Shown: piece by piece, positions 58,305-64,000 of the stretch
Layout: each line of letters begins with the position of its first letter
How positions within the stretch are numbered: position 1 is the first letter of the stretch
Origin: Alisma plantago-aquatica
Taxonomy: Eukaryota > Streptophyta > Magnoliopsida > Alismatales > Alismataceae
Assembly: GCA_963693085.1 (NCBI GenBank)
Contig: OY856414.1
Span: forward strand, 261,234,001-261,298,000
Reading direction: 5' to 3'
Length of the DNA: 64,000 bases
Position numbers and translations under genes: made by a program
The notes under the pieces: model-generated
What the model saw: only the letters and a program-made list of their open reading frames with translations
Told to the model about the DNA's origin: nothing
Database searches by the model: none

Positions 58305-60140
58305 GTTTGGGAGTCAACCTCGTTAATCGACATTCTACCCTACGTATAGAAGTTCTCACAACATAGGGAAGAATAAGATGAAAGCAGGTAGGTAATCAAA
58401 CTACAAACATTAACGATTAACAATGAAATGAAAAGTTATATACATTGCCATGGATTGTTTAATAAAGGAACATGCTTGCATGGGTAGCGGGGCTAGTCCC
58501 CACACCCCAGCAAAAAGGAACTACTCGCTCATGATGTGAGAAACAAGAAGAATAAGAGAGAGGGAAGGTTCCTCCATGAGCATGATGTAGAAGGTGGTCG
58601 CAGCTCGGTGAAGATGATGCGGTCTTCTACGTCATTTCAGAGTAGATCTAGATGAGGAACGAGGGATGCCAAGATAGATCGGGCAGTATTCCTCACTCCT
58701 CCTTCCTTCTATTCCCAGTCTCCTTGATCATAGTAGGAGGAATAGGTGAAGTGACAGTGGTAGGATCGGACCAACATTTAGGCAGCCTGGTGGTGTCCTA
58801 GATCTGATGCCTCAAATGAGGACCTTGTTGGTCCTATTTACAAGCTCGGATGGGGTCTTGGCATTTTGGGCACTGTTGTAATTTTTGCAGTTCCTTTAGA
58901 TGATAAAATGGTCTTGTATTAGTTTTCCTCCATACGGTTTGGCTTTGATTGGTTTGGTATGTCTAACCGGTCTTGGGGACCGATAATGACCAAACGTTCT
59001 TGGATGTATGTTCTCTCCAAATGGTTTTCCTTCTAATCTCAAACGGTCTTGGATATATGACCATATGGTCTTGCGTTAATTTCTCCAAACAGTCTTGGAT
59101 GTAGCTCCACACAGTTTTGGTGATGAGGCCTGAGCGGTCTTGAGTCTTGATCGGTCTTGAAGATCACTGCCCTAGCGGTCCACTCTGTCTTCAGTTCCTC
59201 GCATCCAACCGGTCTTTGGTGGTGACTGGCCAAATGGTCTCGATGTGCAACCGGTCTTGCATCCATGCCTTCCAAACGGTATGTGCCTCCCTTCCTTCTC
59301 ACGGTTAGGTGCTCAAAACGACGCACAGTCTTGAGGACCATTTTCCGCTGAACAGTCTTGAAGACCATTTGGAAGGCAGAGGGCAGCGCAAGGCATCGAT
59401 GGTGGCTGGTAGCAGGACCAAACGGAGCTGGTGGTGGAGGTGAGTGATGGCGGAGGCTGGTGCATCGACCTTCCATGTGAAGAGGTCGAGGCACAGTGGC
59501 TGGGCTGCACTTAAACGGGTGCTAGGGTTCATAGGTCGGGTGGAAGGAGGAAGAAGAAGGCAGAGGTGCAAGTGGATGCCACGGCAGGTGATGGTGGTGC
59601 TCATTAGGGTTAGCAGGTTGGACAGAGAAGGAGGTAAGCGGAGAAGGAAAGCGGGAGGTAAGACCTCCATACGGTCTTGAATAGGTTGCCCAACTGGTCT
59701 TGAGGTAGGGTTTCCCATACGGTCTTGAGACCATATGGAAGGGAAAGAGTATGAAACCGTTAAGGAAATGGATGGTTAAGACTGTGTGGTCGGATGGATG
59801 GGGGTCGTCGATCTGTGATCTGATGGTGTGGAAATGCTCACGGTCTGAGACCGTATGGATGAATGGTTAGGACCGATAGGTTGAAACTGATTGGATGAAA
59901 CTGTTAGGTCAAGACCAATTGGCCAGACCGTTTGGTCAAGACCAGGGATGAGATGATCTCGAGTAAGGGTAGATCTAGGGTTGAGAAAGGTGGGCCCCCA
60001 CTTATTAGGGTTTGGTTAGGATGATGATTTGATAGAGATAAAGATGGAATGAAGCAAGGGGTGGTGCTGACTATGTTGAAGGTGAAAAAGGGTTATAAGG
60101 ATGTGGGTGCCACCTGATGGCTCATCTTCATCATGACCTG
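58305..60140 (-). repeat. Athila-like LTR, right segment
   Basis: Continues the LTR interrupted by the CACTA element. The first 600 bp is AT-rich to neutral; from 58920 it becomes a GC-rich motif array. A minus-strand TAAATAGG near 58830-58840 could serve as TATA. The right limit is set only by the change of sequence character near 60140. Confidence 0.5.
58920..59960. repeat. AAACGGTCTTG-type motif array in the Athila-like LTR
   Basis: Twenty or more variants of (C)AAACGGTCTTG, CCATACGGTCTTG, AACCGGTCTTG and complements such as GACCGTTTGG and GACCATATGG, irregularly spaced. The core equals that of the array in LTR A (11155-12265). Frames open across it on both strands reflect composition and are not taken as genes. 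Confidence 0.7.
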
Positions 60141-61864
60141 CATAAGATCAACATAAATTCAGTTAATAATCCTGATAATTGAACCAATTAGGCAATTTTG
60201 TATATTTTGATATTTAGGATATGAAAGAGAAAGCATTGAGTCAAAATTGGCCCCAGATGGTGGCTTAAAATCATGATGAATATGCATTCATCAAAACACC
60301 CTAAAGTTAAACATTGCTCGTCCTTGAATAACACAAAATCTGAAACAGTCGCCAAATGAATACTTTAAATTCGTGTGATTGCCTCATCTTCACACCATGA
60401 TTGTTTTCTTTCTACTCATTATGACTAAGTATCTCAACCTTCTGAGACTACTAAACACATCTTACCATATCTTCATTCCTGAGTTTTCTTTCCAATATCA
60501 CTTCCTCCTCACTTTTTCCAACAACAAGCATGTCAAAGAGTTTTGTAAGAATCCAAAGATACCCACAGAACAACAAGTGTGCACCTGATCTGACACTGGT
60601 GTTTTTCAGGATAGTGGAGGCATTCATTGTGCCATTAGGTAGAAAATGGAGTGAAGTGTGGTCTGGAAGGAAGAAATAAATCTCTCCTCTATTCGACTCG
60701 AGATTTTTATTATATGATTTGCAATTTCATTCATTGCATTTTTTGTGTGCAAATATCTCCTCTATTCGACTCGAGATTGCATTTATTTATGTGTGCTTTG
60801 GCATCTTTTCTTGCTGGTATGCCTCTATTAATTTGCGAGGGTATGGAAGAAGAGAATATAGAGAGAATTGGTGTGCCACCCCAAACTTAGGGTTTGGCAC
60901 TATTTTGTCTATTTTTGTTTCTTTTTGATGGAACGAAGGGGTACGAAGATGATAGAAGAAGCGTAGAATAGAGTTCAGATCAGAATGCCACTTGATTTAT
61001 AGTTCAGTGCATCGGGTTGTTCTCTTTATCGTACTCTACTCAAATAATGACTTGATGAGGATCTGGTGGAGATTCCATGTTATTGTTCCACTAGTCAGTT
61101 AGGAAGCATGACATGTTTGATCCCTATCAGTTCGACAGACACTCATCATTTTTTCATAAGAATCATGATTTTAGGAATCATAAGCTTCACAAGATGATTT
61201 CAATCAAAAGGCTTGTTTCAAAAAGTGGTCCTTTTGAGGATCTGCTTCGAATAAGGAGGGTATAGTGATTCAAAATGCATAGCAGGCTAGGAAATGGCTT
61301 TTAATGAAACAAAAAGTGTCAAAACTTCATCAAGTATCTATTTAGTTTCTTTTGAAAAATATTTTAAAATTTTTGAAAATTTTGTTTGAAAATTTTGGTT
61401 AAAAATGCAACGATGAAATCTTAAGTCAGAAATAGATGGGTGAAGGTGGAAAGTAAAGTACGTACCACCACCCTCCACCCCGAACTTAGAATTTGCTCAT
61501 CCTGAGCAAACTCTAAATCTGAGATGGAGGGGAAAATTCATGCTGGTTAGACCACCATATGTGGTTGTGTTCCAATCAGCGTACATCCTCCATCTGAAAA
61601 TCTCAAAAATGAAGATAAATTAGAAGTCAAGATAGCATCTTACGATGCAATTTTTATTTGGTGCAAAATTATCTAAAAAGTAAAAACAAAATTAAGAAAA
61701 TTTTCTAATTCAAAATTAAAACCAAATACGAATTTATTGATCGAGTTGCCTCCCGACAAGCGCCTTTGTTTTACGTCGATGGCTCGACTTGATTCCTTCA
61801 ACTTTTATGATGGATATGTTGGATTGGTGAGATCCAGCATTGCTTCAGAGCCTGTGTCAACAGG
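60141..61864 (-). mobile_element. Athila-like 3' non-coding region
   Basis: Between the LTR and pol. Contains the phrase CCCCGAACTTAGAATTTGC near 61480 and CCCCAAACTTAGGGTTTGG near 60880, typical of Athila-type 3' regions, and a 23-base direct repeat (CTCCTCTATTCGACTCGAG) at 60683-60705 and 60756-60778. The env-like frame found in some Athila elements is not recognisable. The phrase GTTGCCTCCCGACAAGCGCC near 61745 is another family hallmark. Confidence 0.6.
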
Positions 61865-62999
61865 GTGAAATATCTCTTCAATCATTGACCATTTGCCACA
61901 AATGCGCTTGACTTTTCACTCCATAAAGAGAAAGCACCATGTGGGTAGATGCTCTTGAAATTGTAAGGTCCAAACCAGTGAGAACAGATTTTTGCTGGGA
62001 ATAACTTCAGTCTTGAGTTGAACAGGAGAACTTGGTCTCCCACTTGTATATCCTTTCTTTTCAGATGACCATCGTGCTAAAGTTTCGTATGATCTTTATA
62101 GATTTGTGCATTTTCATAAGCTGTCATCCGGAGTTCTTCCAGCTCCTAGAGTTGGAGAATCCTAGCTTGGCCCACTTTCTTCATGTAAAAATTTAGTTGT
62201 TTAATTACCCACCATGCTTTGTGTTCCAGTTCAATAGGCAGGTGGAAAGATTTTCCATAGATTAATCAAAATGGTGTGGTCCCAAGAGAAGTTTTGAAAG
62301 CAGTTCGGTAGGCCCACAATGCGTCATTGATTTTCACTGACCAATCTTTTCGGTTGCGCCCTACTGTCTTTTCCAAAATAGCCTTGAGTTGATGATTATA
62401 AACCTTTACCTATCCACTTGTTCGTGGATGGTAGGGCGAGGCTACCTTGTGTGTTACACCATATTTCCTCATCAATGCTTCAAAGCTTCTTTCAAGAAAA
62501 TGAGAACCTACGTCAGATATCTCAGTGTGTGGAACACCAAATCGGGGAAAGATAATATCTCTGAACATCTTGATGATGGGTTTGGAATTTCTAGTAACGG
62601 TCGGAATGGTTTCGACCCATTTCGAGACGTAATCAACCGCGACTAGGATGTAGGAAAATCTATAAGAAGATGGGAATGGACCCATGTAGTATACACCCCA
62701 AACATCAAATATATCGATTTCTTGTCACAACTTAAGTGTCATCTCATCTCTCTTTCTAATGTTACCTGTTCTTTGACATTTGTCACATAATAGAACAAAC
62801 TTGTAAGAGTCTTTGGATATGGTTGGCAAAAAGAATCCACATTGCAAAACTTTCATAGCAGTTTTCTTATAACTCATATGGCCTCCAACTGGGCCTGAGT
62901 GGCATTGTTCTAAAATGAGTTTGGCTTCTTCTTCAGTGATATAATGTCTGTAAAGACCATCAACACATAGCTTGAAGAGGTACCGCTCATCTCAGTGAT
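61865..62999 (-). pseudogene. Athila-like integrase, broken
   Basis: The minus strand shows the His/Cys zinc motif (CHSGPVGGHMSYKK then LCDKCQRTG) at about 62920-62770, the core with Asp in [12 protein letters not shown] and in EISDVGSHF (62685-62410 is the longest open part), and the HPRTSG block. Beyond it [18 protein letters not shown] and the C-terminal region to VANGQ follow. Stops interrupt at 62725-62727, 62410-62412 and 61882-61884; the last two fit CAG to TAG and CGA to TGA changes. Integrase would insert the element DNA into the host chromosome. Confidence 0.85.
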
Positions 63000-63000
63000 A

Positions 63001-64000
63001 CTACTTCACATCATGCATAAATTTCTTTAGTGCATTTCCGGTGCATTTAGGGTGGATGACACCAGTGGCGAGGTAGTTCACATAGTCTGAGTACCAAGGG
63101 ATCGCTTCTGAAACTTTCATTAATTGGTCATCCGAAAGAGAATCGTTAATCGGGATCTTCTTAGTATTCAGAGTGTGGATGCGACTGAGGTGGTCTGCTA
63201 CAACATTCTTTGTACCTTTCTTATCTCTTATCTCCAGATAAAATTCTTGCAATAAGAGAATCCATCTTATTAACCTTGGTTTAGCATTTTCTTCACAAGG
63301 AGGTAACGGATAGCGGAATGATCTATGTAGACAATGACTTTTGAACCAATGAGGTAGGATCTGAACTTGTCAAAGGCATACATGACTGCAAGAAGTTTTG
63401 TCTCGTTAGTTGCATAATTCCTTTGAGCTTCATCGAGGGTCTTCGATGCATAGTAGATCACATAATGTTTCTTTTCTATATATTGTCCTAAAATAGCACC
63501 CACAACATAATCAGTGGCATCACACATAATTTCAAATGGGTGATCCCAATCAGGAGCTCTGATGATGGGTGTTGTTGTAAGAGCATGCTTTAGGTTTTTG
63601 AAACTTTTAACACATTCTTCGTCAAAGAGGAACTCAGCATCCTTTAGTAATAGATTCGTCATAGGTTTGGTTATTTTGGAGAAATTCTTAATAAACCATC
63701 TGAAAAACCTTGCATGACCTAAGAAGGCGTGAACTTCTCTTACATTTTTTGGAATAGAGAGTTTGGAAATCACTTCGATTTTCACTCTGTCAACTTTGAT
63801 TCCTCGATTCCTGACTCTATGACCAAGGACAATGCCTTCATTTATCATAAAGTGACACTTCTCCCAATTCAACACAAGATGTGCTTCTTCACACCATTTG
63901 AGGACAAGGGAGAGATGCTTTAGGTACAAGTTGTAAGAATCTCCATATACAGAAAAATCATCCATAAAGATTTCCATGATAGTTTCAGTAAGACCAGCGA
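63001..64000 (-). pseudogene. Athila-like RT end and RNase H, frameshifted
   Basis: From the right edge the frame shows RT catalytic FMDDFSVYG, the NWEKCHFMINEGIVLGHRV segment, the thumb (LGHARFFRWFIKNFSKI), then RNase H with Asp in MCDATDYVVGAILG, Glu in [15 protein letters not shown] and Asp in [11 protein letters not shown]. It shifts frame near 63255-63280 and continues as the frame 63252-63001 ([20 protein letters not shown]). The wording is diagnostic of Athila. The frame change is a one-base loss, so the polyprotein is not continuous. Confidence 0.9.

Larger units (their letters stand above)
50969..64000 (-). mobile_element. Athila-like Ty3 element, 3' part, running off the window
   Basis: Minus-strand pol of Athila type occupies 64000 to about 61865, followed in element sense by a non-coding 3' region and an LTR whose far end lies near 50969. 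The LTR is split by the CACTA element. The junction with the B-type LTR at about 50967-50985 shows insertion into that LTR. The exact LTR inner edge, near 60140, was not resolved, and no target duplication can be tested because the right end is outside the window. Confidence 0.72.

Noticed and set aside
59039..59718. Overlapping open frames of 65-151 residues on the minus strand
   Set aside because: They cover the AAACGGTCTTG motif array in the Athila-like LTR; openness follows base composition.

Overview
This window is nuclear DNA from a flowering plant with a repeat-rich genome. Four things point there: Ty3/Gypsy elements of plant lineages (Tekay/Del-like and Athila-like), initiator-Met-tRNA primer sites, a CACTA transposon with a plant-type Ptta/Ulp1 gene, and long AT-rich non-coding stretches. 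I cannot name the species or decide between monocot, magnoliid and eudicot. No intact host gene was found. Almost everything is transposable element, much of it nested and decayed.

Layout. 1-4229: leader, primer site and LTR-like start of a minus-strand retrotransposon, then unassigned DNA. 4230-13676: element A, a minus-strand Tekay-like Ty3 element with broken gag-pol, a primer site and one 5.1-kb LTR; its other LTR and integrase tail are missing. 13677-24054: older host sequence with a short open-frame fragment, split by element D (14345-23372). D is a complete non-coding LTR element with two 3,357-bp LTRs and target duplication TGAGT. 24055-30550: element C, an older degraded relative of D. 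30551-31223: simple repeats holding a 396-bp inverted-repeat MITE. 31224-43987: element B, a sister of A, with two LTRs of about 4.9 kb, target duplication GTATA, and only a gag/protease relic between them. 43988-50309: AT-rich DNA with a Harbinger-like MITE and a Helitron-like end. 50310-50968: start of a B-type LTR, cut by an Athila-like element that runs off the right edge. Nested in the Athila-like LTR at 51786-58301 is a complete CACTA element with target duplication CTA.

The CACTA element is the richest object here. It has perfect 16-bp ends, subterminal GCGTCGGTT repeats, palindromic CACGGCCGTG sites at both ends, three tandem 316-bp units that each hold a hairpin of about 190 bp, and an eleven-to-twelve-exon gene joining a Ptta/En/Spm-type region to a Ulp1-type cysteine protease. 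That gene has two premature stops and one frame break. No TNP2-type transposase is present.

A second theme is the architecture of the long LTRs. A and B share a conserved double hairpin, TTAGGG-like motifs and a landmark sequence. Next to the landmark, A carries an array of palindromic AAACGGTCT motifs where B carries CGATAT-type motifs. The AAACGGTCT motif recurs in the unrelated Athila-like LTR.
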